This document shows positions 56,612 through 64,000 of a stretch of DNA of 64,000 nt, in pieces. The DNA comes from Mycolicibacterium neoaurum (GTDB lineage: Bacteria; Actinomycetota; Actinomycetes; Mycobacteriales; Mycobacteriaceae): positions 3,472,001 through 3,536,000 of the forward strand of contig NZ_JAQIIX010000002.1 of NCBI RefSeq assembly GCF_036946495.1, in the 5' to 3' direction. The position numbers and the translations under genes are program-made. The notes beneath the pieces are model-generated. The model worked only from the letters and a program-made list of their open reading frames with translations. It was not told the DNA's origin and did no database searches. Position 1 is the stretch's first letter; every line of letters begins with the position of its first letter.

Positions 56612-57775
56612 CTAGATCATCGAGGTGCGGGGGATCTTCATACCGAGGCTCAGGGCCCCGGCCAGCTCCCGCGCGGTGTCGTAATCGAAGACGACGTGGC
56701 CGGACAGCACGTCCACATCGCGCTTGAAGCGCTGCATGGGGCTGGACAGGAAATGGATGCTCGCGCCGCCTGCGCCCATCAGATCGGCGATGACGGCCTT
56801 GGACTCCGCAACGATGTGCGCCGCGGCCAACCGTGCCTGGGCGCGCACCGACTTGTCGACGCTGTCACCCGCCGCCACGATCGTCTCGATCTCGCCGACG
56901 GTGTCGGCGAGCAGTCCGTGCAGGGCGCGCAGACGCACCTGTGCGCCCGCCAGTCGGGCCTGCGCGATCGGTTTGTCCTTCTGCATGACGCCCTCATAGG
57001 CCAGCACGCGTTCGGCCAGGCGCTCGGAGTAGGCCTCGGTCACGCGTTCGGCGCTGCCGAGGGCAGGCATGGCCGACAGCAGAGCCAAGGCAGGCACCAT
57101 CGGCCAGCGATAGGTAGCGCTGGCGTGCAGTCCCGCGCCGGGGGCGGTGCCGGCATAGATGTCGGTGACCCGCACCAGTCGGTGCTCGGGCACGAACACA
57201 TCGGTGATCACGGCATCGTTGGAGCCCGTCGCCCGCATGCCGTCGGTGTGCCAGACGTCCTCGACGGTCATATCGCCGGACGGAAGCAACGCCAGCGCGG
57301 GGAACAGGCCGTCATCCGGCCCGCACAGCGCGCACACGATGATCCAATTGGCGTGCATCACGCCGGTGGCCCAGGACCAACGTCCGGTCAGCCGGATGCC
57401 GCCGTCGACGGGAACGCCCCGGCCGGTCGGCGCGAGCGGGGCCGGGGCCAGGAACGGGCGGTCGGCGAACGCCTCCTGCTGGGCCTGCTCGCCGAACAGC
57501 GCGAGCATCCAGTTGTGCAGGGTCAGGAAGCCGATGGTCCACGCGCTGGAGGTACACCCGTGGGCCATCCGGCGCACCGGATCGAGCAGGGCGGGGAACG
57601 GCGCCTGCCGACCGCCATAGGTCGCCGGGACCAGCAAATCGGTGAACCCCGTCGCGGTCAGGTCGGCCACCGTGGCATCGGGCAGCCGGCGCAGGGTCTC
57701 GGCTTCTTCTGCGCGATCGGCCAAGGCCGCCACGAACTCGTCGGTGATCACGCCACGTGCCTCGATCGTCGTCAT
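56612..57775 (-). CDS. Acyl-CoA-dehydrogenase-fold flavin monooxygenase (HsaA/DszC-like)
   Basis: This 387-residue protein has the ACAD fold but lacks the catalytic Glu motif; it fits the two-component monooxygenase/HsaA-DszC type group. Landmarks are CTSSAWTIGFLTLHNWMLALF, RLTGRWSWATGVMHANWIIV, WHTDGMRATGSNDAVITDVFVP and a final FLSSPMQRFKRDVDVLSGHVVFDYD. Such enzymes hydroxylate aromatics, steroids or sulfur compounds with reduced flavin delivered by a partner. The downstream flavodoxin-fold gene is a candidate partner. The TetR gene upstream on the same strand probably regulates both. Confidence 0.8.
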   Translation of the reverse strand: MTTIEARGVITDEFVAALADRAEEAETLRRLPDATVADLTATGFTDLLVPATYGGRQAPFPALLDPVRRMAHGCTSSAWTIGFLTLHNWMLALFGEQAQQEAFADRPFLAPAPLAPTGRGVPVDGGIRLTGRWSWATGVMHANWIIVCALCGPDDGLFPALALLPSGDMTVEDVWHTDGMRATGSNDAVITDVFVPEHRLVRVTDIYAGTAPGAGLHASATYRWPMVPALALLSAMPALGSAERVTEAYSERLAERVLAYEGVMQKDKPIAQARLAGAQVRLRALHGLLADTVGEIETIVAAGDSVDKSVRAQARLAAAHIVAESKAVIADLMGAGGASIHFLSSPMQRFKRDVDVLSGHVVFDYDTARELAGALSLGMKIPRTSMI

Positions 57776-57783
57776 GCCCGAAA

Positions 57784-57804
57784 CGTACCATACCTTTTAG
57801 TACG
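57784..57804. promoter_or_regulatory. Inverted repeat upstream of the flavin monooxygenase-like gene
   Basis: CGTAC, 11 bases, GTACG lies nine bases upstream of the monooxygenase-like ATG, in the gap after the TetR stop. It may be the TetR operator. The arms are short, so confidence is low. Confidence 0.3.
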
Positions 57805-57811
57805 GACTTGA

Positions 57812-58378
57812 TCAGTGGGCCACCATCAGATCGAGGAAACGCTCGCTTTGTTCGGACAATCGGCTGTCGGGAGCGTGCCCCAACAGGTGCAGGAAGCCGA
57901 TACCGGCTGCGAAGGTGGCGTTGGCACGCAAATCCGCATCCTCGGCGTCGAACCCCAGGTCCTCGAATGCCCTGCGCACCGCGGCCAGGATGCGTCGGTC
58001 GGCGGCACGCACGCTGTCGGCGACGGCCTCGTCGGTGCGGGCCCACTCGCGCATGGCCCGCTCCAGCGTCCAGTGCCGCGGGCTGACCATGGACGCCATC
58101 ATCTGGACCAGCCGGTCCCGCGCAGGCAGCTCGTCGACGGCCTCGATCCGGCTCCGATCGTCATCCCGCAGATCGCCCCACGACTCGATGAGCGCGGCCC
58201 GGTAGCCCGCCATGTCGTGGAAGTGCCAATAGAAGCTGCCCTTGGTCACGCCGAGGCGCCGACACAGCGCATCGATTTTAAGAGATTTGAGACCGTCCTC
58301 AGCGAGGATCGTGTAGCCGGCCTGGAGCCAGTCATCCGTGGTCAGGCGGTTGCCGGACGGCTTCGGAGCGGTCGTCAT
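57812..58378 (-). CDS. TetR-family regulator
   Basis: This 188-residue repressor has the helix-turn-helix AGYTILAEDGLKSLKIDALCRRLGVTKGSFYWHFHDMAGYRAAL. The C-terminal part (RHWTLERAMREWARTDEAVADSV) is typical of a mycobacterial TetR subgroup with unknown ligands. It precedes the flavin monooxygenase-like gene by 36 bases on the same strand and is divergent from the antigen 85 gene 234 bases away. ATG 58378 precedes a basic TTAPKPSGNRLTTDDW arm. Confidence 0.86.
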   Translation of the reverse strand: MTTAPKPSGNRLTTDDWLQAGYTILAEDGLKSLKIDALCRRLGVTKGSFYWHFHDMAGYRAALIESWGDLRDDDRSRIEAVDELPARDRLVQMMASMVSPRHWTLERAMREWARTDEAVADSVRAADRRILAAVRRAFEDLGFDAEDADLRANATFAAGIGFLHLLGHAPDSRLSEQSERFLDLMVAH

Positions 58379-59587
<1,209 letters not shown>

Positions 59588-59605
59588 TCTAGGTACTGAG
59601 AAGCG

Positions 59606-59643
59606 AAAATCCCCCCGAGGCCGCATGGCCTCGGGGGGATTTT
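59606..59643 (+). terminator. Strong intrinsic terminator after antigen 85
   Basis: This is a perfect 17-bp stem: AAAATCCCCCCGAGGCC, loop GCAT, then the complement ending GGGGGGATTTT and a further T-rich run. It begins 18 bases past the stop codon. The A-run before and T-run after make it bidirectional, also serving the convergent FAD oxidoreductase gene. Confidence 0.92.
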
Positions 59644-59680
59644 CTTTTCCCCCCAGGGGGTTCCCCCCGGTACCCCCGGT

Positions 59681-61081
59681 CTATGTCCCTTGCGGGACGA
59701 GTTGAGTGCGGCGCGGGTCGCGATTCCCCTCAGATCGCGACCCGCGCCGAGTTTGGTTGGCGCGTACGACTCGGCGCACGAACGCCGGCCGCATGAGTTG
59801 GGTGGGTGAATCCAGCAGTCCGGTCACCTTGATCAGGTCCACGGCGACGTGCGGGTCGGTTTCGGCGGCTGCCGTAACCGCGGCCAGGCAGGGCTGCGCC
59901 ACCCGCACCCAGAGCCGGCGGTGCCCTTCAACCTCCGGCAGCGCGAGGTCCGAACCGACCGCGATACGCCACGCGCTCCGCAGCCGCGGGGTGCACGCGC
60001 GGAAGAACCGTCGGCCCAGATCGGCGTCGCCATAGCGCAGGCAATCCCGAAGGATGGTCGCCTCGATGGCCGACAAGGTCAGCCCCTGGCCATACACCGG
60101 GTTGACACTGCAGATCGCGTCGCCGATCACCAGCAGGCCCCGCGGGAGGCGCTTGAGCTTGTCGTAGCGACGCCATCGGTTCGACGGCACCCGGAAATGC
60201 GCGGTTTCGCCGACAGGTGTCGCGGCGCGCACCGCGGCCAGAATTCGATCGGGTATCAGACCGTCACCGACGGCGAGCATCTCCGGGCGATTCGCCGGCG
60301 GTGGGTGGCCCGCCATCGAGCCGACCGTGAGCGTCCAGAGGTTCTTCTCATGGCCGACCAGTGACCACATCGATGATCGTTCGGGTTCCGGCAGATACGC
60401 CACCAGCTGCTCGGGCAGGGTGCCTTCGGGCATCTGCAGGCGCTGGCTGGCGTAGGCCAGTTTGACGACGACGTAGTCCTCGGGCGGCCGGCTGTAGCCC
60501 ATTCGCTCGAGTAGCAGGGGCGTGCGCGACGCCCGGCCGGTGGCATCGACCACGAGATCGGCGTCCAACACCGACGTCATCCCTCCGTGCGCCACCTCGA
60601 CACCGGTTATGCCGGACCCATCGGCGGTGCCGGCCAGTCCGACGGCAAGGCGATCGTCGAGGATCGTCACATTTCCCATGGCCTGGACGCGCCGGCGGAT
60701 GGTGCGCTCGACCAACCCGGAACTGGGGAAGTGCATCGTCGCCGCATCGGGCCGGTGGACATCGCGGTCTCGAGCCAGCCGGTGCCCACCGACATGGATG
60801 TGTAACCGGGTGAGCGTGTCACCGCGCAACGCGGGGACGCCCTCGGCGGCGAGATCATCCTCGAAGCCCGGAAACAGCTGGGCAAGGAGCACGGTGGCAG
60901 CGGGTGGAAGCACCCGCCCGTAGCGATAGTGCGATACCCCGCGGCGGGCGTCCGGGTTATCGGTCAGGTCATCGCGTTCGACGATGGTGACGCTGCGGTA
61001 GTGGTCGGCGAGGACCCGTGCGGCGAGCAGGCCGGCGATGCTCCCTCCCAGCACCACCGCCCGCTCGCCCACGATCGCCAT
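59681..61081 (-). CDS. FAD-dependent oxidoreductase (PHBH/epoxidase-like)
   Basis: This 466-residue flavoprotein of the p-hydroxybenzoate-hydroxylase type has the N-terminal FAD fold AVVLGGSIAGLLAARVLADHY, a middle DADLVVDATGRASRTP (the DG-like motif) and the second FAD site RGLLVIGDAICSVNPVYGQGL. The closest relatives I recall are actinobacterial epoxidase or hydroxylase proteins such as LasC-like enzymes. The substrate is unknown and the C-terminus is basic. A palindrome covers its probable -10. It converges on antigen 85, with the bidirectional terminator between. Confidence 0.82.
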   Translation of the reverse strand: MAIVGERAVVLGGSIAGLLAARVLADHYRSVTIVERDDLTDNPDARRGVSHYRYGRVLPPAATVLLAQLFPGFEDDLAAEGVPALRGDTLTRLHIHVGGHRLARDRDVHRPDAATMHFPSSGLVERTIRRRVQAMGNVTILDDRLAVGLAGTADGSGITGVEVAHGGMTSVLDADLVVDATGRASRTPLLLERMGYSRPPEDYVVVKLAYASQRLQMPEGTLPEQLVAYLPEPERSSMWSLVGHEKNLWTLTVGSMAGHPPPANRPEMLAVGDGLIPDRILAAVRAATPVGETAHFRVPSNRWRRYDKLKRLPRGLLVIGDAICSVNPVYGQGLTLSAIEATILRDCLRYGDADLGRRFFRACTPRLRSAWRIAVGSDLALPEVEGHRRLWVRVAQPCLAAVTAAAETDPHVAVDLIKVTGLLDSPTQLMRPAFVRRVVRANQTRRGSRSEGNRDPRRTQLVPQGT

Positions 61082-61116
61082 ACTCGAAGTCTGCGGGACC
61101 CGGAGGCCGCCACTTA

Positions 61117-61132
61117 GAGTAGTGCGCTACTC
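61117..61132. promoter_or_regulatory. Palindrome over the FAD oxidoreductase promoter
   Basis: GAGTAG, four bases, CTACTC overlaps a minus-strand -10-like TACTCT (61116-61121 on the plus strand). A repressor bound here would block the promoter. The regulator is unknown. Confidence 0.45.
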
Positions 61133-61148
61133 ATATTTGCCCGACGGA

Positions 61149-62360
61149 CTACTTCAATTCGGCGGACGACAACCCGAGCAACCGGCGGGCCACCACCAGT
61201 TGCTGGATCTGCTGGGTTCCCTCGAAGATGTCGAGGATCTTCGAGTCGCGAGCCCACTTCTCCAGCAGCGACTGTTCGGAGTAACCGACCGTGCCGGCCA
61301 TCTCGACAGCCTTCAAGGTGATATCGCTGCCGACCCGGGCGGCCTTGGCCTTGCCCATGGAGGCCTCTTTCGAGTTCGGGATCTTGTTGTCGGCCTGCCA
61401 TGCCGACCGCACGGTCAGCAGGTAGCCGGACTCCCACTCGGCCTCCATACGCAGGAACTCGGCGGCCGGGGCGCTTTGGGCGTGTGCGGGCTTGTCGTAG
61501 GAGATCTCGATGCCCGCCTCGGTGAGGATGACCCGCAGCTCCTCCAGCGCGGCGCGCGCCACACCGACAGCCATCGCCGCCACGATCGGCCGGGTGTTGT
61601 CGAAGGTCTCCATGACCCCGCCGAAACCCTTGTCCACCTTGACTTCCGGATCGCCCAGCAGGTTCTCCTTGGGGATCCGGGCATTCTCGAAGCGGATCGC
61701 CGCGGTGTCGGAGGCCTTGATGCCGAGCTTGTGCTCCAGCCGTTCGACGGTGACGCCGGGATGTTCGCGGGGAACGATGAACGACTTGATCGCGGCGCGG
61801 CCCAGTGACTTGTCGACCGTTGCCCACACCACGATGTGGCTGGCCCTCGATCCGGCCGTGACGTAGATCTTCTCGCCGTTGATCACATACTCGTCACCGT
61901 CGAGCACCGCGGTGGTCGTCACCGCCGCCGAGTCGGATCCGAAGCCCGGTTCGGTGATCGCCATCGCCGCCCACACCTTGCCGAGCCGCTCGAGCTGCTC
62001 CTTGGTCGCCACACTGGAGATCGCGGCATTGCCCAGTCCCTGATAGGGGATCGACAGCAGCAGTGCGACGTCGCCCCAAGAGACCTCGAGTGCGTTCACC
62101 AACGCGGACATGTTGGCGCCGTTGATATTCGACTTGCCGTCGACATCACCACCACCGACACCGTCCGCGCCGGCAAAGGAGATGGTCTTGGCCGCCGAGA
62201 TGCCCTCGAACAAGGTGGCCAGTGTGTCGAGCTCCACCGGGTAGGCGTGCTCGGCGAGGTCGTACTTGCGGGAGATGGGACGCAGCATCTCGGCCGCACC
62301 CTGATGACCCTTTTCGATGACTGCCCGCAGTTTGCGCGGCATTTCCAGATTGATTGCCAT
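61149..62360 (-). CDS. fadE23: Acyl-CoA dehydrogenase FadE23
   Basis: This 403-residue acyl-CoA dehydrogenase follows M. tuberculosis FadE23 (Rv3140) closely: MAINLEMPRKLRAVIEKGHQGAAEM at the N-terminus, KYDLAEHAYPVELDTL, AITEPGFGSDSAAVTTTA and the C-terminal IFEGTQQIQQLVVARRLLG with the catalytic-Glu motif. FadE23 and FadE24 are reported to form an alpha2beta2 enzyme. The likely role is beta-oxidation of a fatty or sterol side-chain acyl-CoA. It starts 28 bases after the fadE24 stop. fadB4, the next gene in M. tuberculosis, is not present downstream. Confidence 0.92.
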   Translation of the reverse strand: MAINLEMPRKLRAVIEKGHQGAAEMLRPISRKYDLAEHAYPVELDTLATLFEGISAAKTISFAGADGVGGGDVDGKSNINGANMSALVNALEVSWGDVALLLSIPYQGLGNAAISSVATKEQLERLGKVWAAMAITEPGFGSDSAAVTTTAVLDGDEYVINGEKIYVTAGSRASHIVVWATVDKSLGRAAIKSFIVPREHPGVTVERLEHKLGIKASDTAAIRFENARIPKENLLGDPEVKVDKGFGGVMETFDNTRPIVAAMAVGVARAALEELRVILTEAGIEISYDKPAHAQSAPAAEFLRMEAEWESGYLLTVRSAWQADNKIPNSKEASMGKAKAARVGSDITLKAVEMAGTVGYSEQSLLEKWARDSKILDIFEGTQQIQQLVVARRLLGLSSAELK

Positions 62361-62388
62361 GACAAGACCTTTCTAGAGAAACCGGCTA

Positions 62389-63765
62389 CTACAGGACGAC
62401 GACACCCTCGGCGACGCCGAGTGCCCGCAAATCGCGGTACCAGCGTTCGACCGGGTGTTCCTTGGTGTAACCGTGGCCACCGAGCAGCTGCACGCCATCC
62501 AGGCCGATCTGCATGCCCTTGTCGGTGGCAATCCTCTTGGCCAGGGCCGCTTCTCGAGCAAAGGTCAGCCCCTGCTCGGCCCGTGCGGCACCGCGCCAGG
62601 TGATCAGGCGCAGACCGTCGAGCTCGATGGCGATGTTGGCGGTCATGAACGCCACGGCCTGCCGGTGGGCGATCGGCTCGCCGAACGCTTCGCGCTCCTT
62701 GATGTAGGGGATGACGTAGTCGAGCACCGCGTGCGAGGTGCCGACGGCCAGTGCGGCCCAACCCAATCGCGAGTATGCGATCGCTTCCGAGTAGTCCTGG
62801 TCGGAGGCGCCGTCCTCGCCGAGGCGGTTGTGCAGCGGAACGGCGACGTCGTCGAGCGCGACACGGCCCAGGGCCGCGGCCCGGACACCCATGGACGGGT
62901 CGGCCTCCACGGTGAGCCCCTCGCTGGAGGACTCGACGATGAACAGTGCGGGCTTACCGTTCAGCGCCGCCGCGATGATGAACAGCTCGGCATCGGCAGC
63001 GGCGGGAACCAGCGACTTCACCCCGGACAGCCGGTAGCCGCCAGGTGTACGCACCGCGGTGGTCTTCAGTGCCGTCGGATCGAAGAGGGCGTGTGGTTCG
63101 GCGATCGCCAGGCACGCCTGAGGCACCTTCTCGCCGGCGAACTCGGGAAGATAGGTCGCCTGTTGATCGGCGCTTCCCCAGTGGGTGAGGGCGGATGCGA
63201 CACCGGCGGGAGCCAGGATGGGCAGGGCCAGTCCCATGTCCCCGTAGGCCAGGGCCTCGGCGACCAGCGCCGCGGTGACGGTGCTGCGGTGTTCTGCGAT
63301 TCCGTCGAAGCTCTCCGGGATGCTCAACGACGTCACACCGATCTCGGCCGCCTTGGCGATCAGATCGGGGGGATAGTTGGCTGCGGCATCGGCATCGTGG
63401 GCGGCCGGGCGCAGGATCTCCTCGGCGAATTCGGCCACCGTCTCGACGATCATCTTCTGGTCGTCATCGGGGGTCAGGTCGAAGTAATCCGACTCCTTGG
63501 GCGCCAACCGGGTGGGGGAGCCGCCGATGTTCTGGATGCGCTTGAACTGACGGGCTCCGGCACCGGCTGCCGAGAACGCCGTCTTCACGCCGTAGCGCAG
63601 ACCCTTGTTGAGCGGATCGCGCAGGCCGTAGCGGTCCAGGAACTCCTGGCCGACCAGCGGGGTGAGCAGTGCGATCCCGATATCGGTCGCGGTGCGCTTG
63701 TGCTTCTGGAGTCCGACGGCGCTTTCCGGGCCGGTGCGCTTGGGACGGGATTCGAGATTTGTCAT
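62389..63765 (-). CDS. fadE24: Acyl-CoA dehydrogenase FadE24
   Basis: This 458-residue partner of FadE23 matches Rv3139: ESAVGLQKHKRTATDIGIALLTP, DYFDLTPDDDQKMIVETVAEFAEE, EALAYGDMGLALPILAPAGVASAL and a final DLRALGVAEGVVVL. The protein stops where other dehydrogenases carry the catalytic EGT motif, so the active Glu must come from FadE23, as in other mycobacterial heteromeric FadE pairs. ATG 63765 has GAGG upstream. A 28-bp palindrome lies 36 bases before it. Confidence 0.93.
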   Translation of the reverse strand: MTNLESRPKRTGPESAVGLQKHKRTATDIGIALLTPLVGQEFLDRYGLRDPLNKGLRYGVKTAFSAAGAGARQFKRIQNIGGSPTRLAPKESDYFDLTPDDDQKMIVETVAEFAEEILRPAAHDADAAANYPPDLIAKAAEIGVTSLSIPESFDGIAEHRSTVTAALVAEALAYGDMGLALPILAPAGVASALTHWGSADQQATYLPEFAGEKVPQACLAIAEPHALFDPTALKTTAVRTPGGYRLSGVKSLVPAAADAELFIIAAALNGKPALFIVESSSEGLTVEADPSMGVRAAALGRVALDDVAVPLHNRLGEDGASDQDYSEAIAYSRLGWAALAVGTSHAVLDYVIPYIKEREAFGEPIAHRQAVAFMTANIAIELDGLRLITWRGAARAEQGLTFAREAALAKRIATDKGMQIGLDGVQLLGGHGYTKEHPVERWYRDLRALGVAEGVVVL

Positions 63766-63800
63766 CACAGCCTCACGTGGTTGGGGCAACGTGTGTCGGA

Positions 63801-63828
63801 CGCTATCTTACTCCAGAGTAAGATAGCG
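63801..63828. promoter_or_regulatory. 28-bp perfect palindrome over the fadE24 promoter
   Basis: Arms CGCTATCTTACTC (63801-63813) and GAGTAAGATAGCG (63816-63828) are separated by two bases and match perfectly. A minus-strand -10-like TAAGAT lies inside the promoter-proximal arm (63805-63810). This is a very strong repressor-site candidate, of TetR type by size and symmetry. Confidence 0.8.
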
Positions 63829-63845
63829 CGTGGCTGTTATGAACG

Positions 63846-64000
63846 TCACACGGAAAGGTGGGCGCGCACCGCCTCGTGCAGGTGACCGTTGGTGGCCAGG
63901 GCGCTGCCGCCGTGCGGTCCCGGCTCACCGTCCAGGCTGCTGAACGTGCCGCCGGCCTCGCGGATCAGGATGTCCAGCGGGGCGATGTCCCAGACCTTGA
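63846..64000 (-). CDS. hisN: Inositol-monophosphatase-family phosphatase, HisN-like (partial, N-terminus beyond window)
   Basis: The last 51 codons contain [17 protein letters not shown], the second signature of the inositol monophosphatase family (WDxAP with the metal-binding Asp), and a C-terminal [16 protein letters not shown]. In M. tuberculosis the histidinol-phosphatase gene Rv3137 lies just before fadE24, with pflA between, so this is most likely its counterpart; SuhB/ImpA-type phosphatases are the alternative. pflA is not between the two here: only 80 bases, including the palindrome, separate this gene from fadE24. Confidence 0.78.
   Translation of the reverse strand, partial: KVWDIAPLDILIREAGGTFSSLDGEPGPHGGSALATNGHLHEAVRAHLSV

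Noticed and set aside
56033..57811. Long plus-strand open frame of 592 codons opposite the monooxygenase-like and flavoprotein genes
   Set aside because: Composition (Gly/Arg/His/Gln-rich) and position antisense to recognised genes mark it as a frame shadow.
59644..59680. C-run/G-run repeats after the antigen 85 terminator
   Set aside because: Short, overlapping and low-complexity; no stable single hairpin beyond the clear terminator.
62455..63885. 476-codon plus-strand frame opposite fadE24
   Set aside because: Antisense to a clear fadE24 with no recognisable domain.

Overview
The window looks like a chromosomal segment of a fast-growing mycobacterium (Mycolicibacterium-like). It is uniformly GC-rich, uses many GTG starts and ATGA/GTGA stop-start overlaps, and carries genus markers: an antigen 85 mycolyltransferase, mbtM, aofH, fadE23/fadE24, an F420-type luciferase-like oxidoreductase, an EthA/MymA-type monooxygenase and a 14-gene nuo operon preceded by an Rv3143-like response regulator. 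I see no rRNA, tRNA, insertion sequence, prophage or CRISPR array.

Region 1 (1-1.6 kb, minus strand): a molybdate locus with a small HTH-TOBE molybdenum-binding protein, modA and the start of modB. Region 2 (1.6-13.7 kb, minus strand): a nitrogen-scavenging operon read UAAP1, UAAP2, biotin-dependent carboxylase, allophanate hydrolase, 2-oxoglutarate/Fe(II) oxygenase, sodium-solute symporter, amtR and an unrecognised protein. The set UAAP1/2 + 'urea' carboxylase + allophanate hydrolase is now known in several bacteria as a guanidine pathway (guanidine carboxylase, carboxyguanidine deiminase, allophanate hydrolase). The added oxygenase and transporter suggest uptake and oxidative cleavage of a guanidino compound. 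The promoter region holds two CTGTC-N4-GACAG palindromes (AmtR type), one overlapping a GlnR-like box, and amtR itself lies in the operon.

Region 3 (13.7-31 kb): mixed single genes on both strands: an Imm5-like protein, a membrane-anchored protein, mbtM behind a possible leaderless leader peptide, a DUF732 protein, a CocE/NonD hydrolase, two zinc/quinone-type dehydrogenases, an alpha/beta hydrolase, aofH, an LLM oxidoreductase, a Baeyer-Villiger monooxygenase, an AraC regulator, a DUF4345 protein, a CrtC-like protein with a phosphotransferase, a TetR regulator and an HSL-type esterase. Region 4 (31-46.9 kb, minus strand): nuoA to nuoN, then upstream of it the response regulator, YceI and SnoaL-like genes.

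Region 5 (47.9-55.6 kb, minus strand): a nine-gene catabolic operon (homogentisate-dioxygenase-like cupin, alpha/beta hydrolase, CaiB CoA-transferase, HMG-CoA-lyase-like enzyme, TetR, acyl-CoA dehydrogenase, phosphotransferase, DUF6285). Region 6 (55.7-64 kb): a TetR/flavin monooxygenase/flavoprotein group, an antigen 85 gene with a strong terminator, a FAD oxidoreductase, fadE23 and fadE24 behind a 28-bp perfect palindrome, and the end of a hisN-like monophosphatase.

The least expected structure is at three operon junctions. Small open frames exactly bridge the flanking genes with overlapping stop/start codons on both sides: one at nuoB/nuoC, one at nuoF/nuoG (also a large hairpin) and a tandem array of three 10-residue frames with a 32-bp period between the dioxygenase-like gene and the hydrolase. 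They behave like MIRU-type coupling elements, and the array is a candidate variable-number locus.
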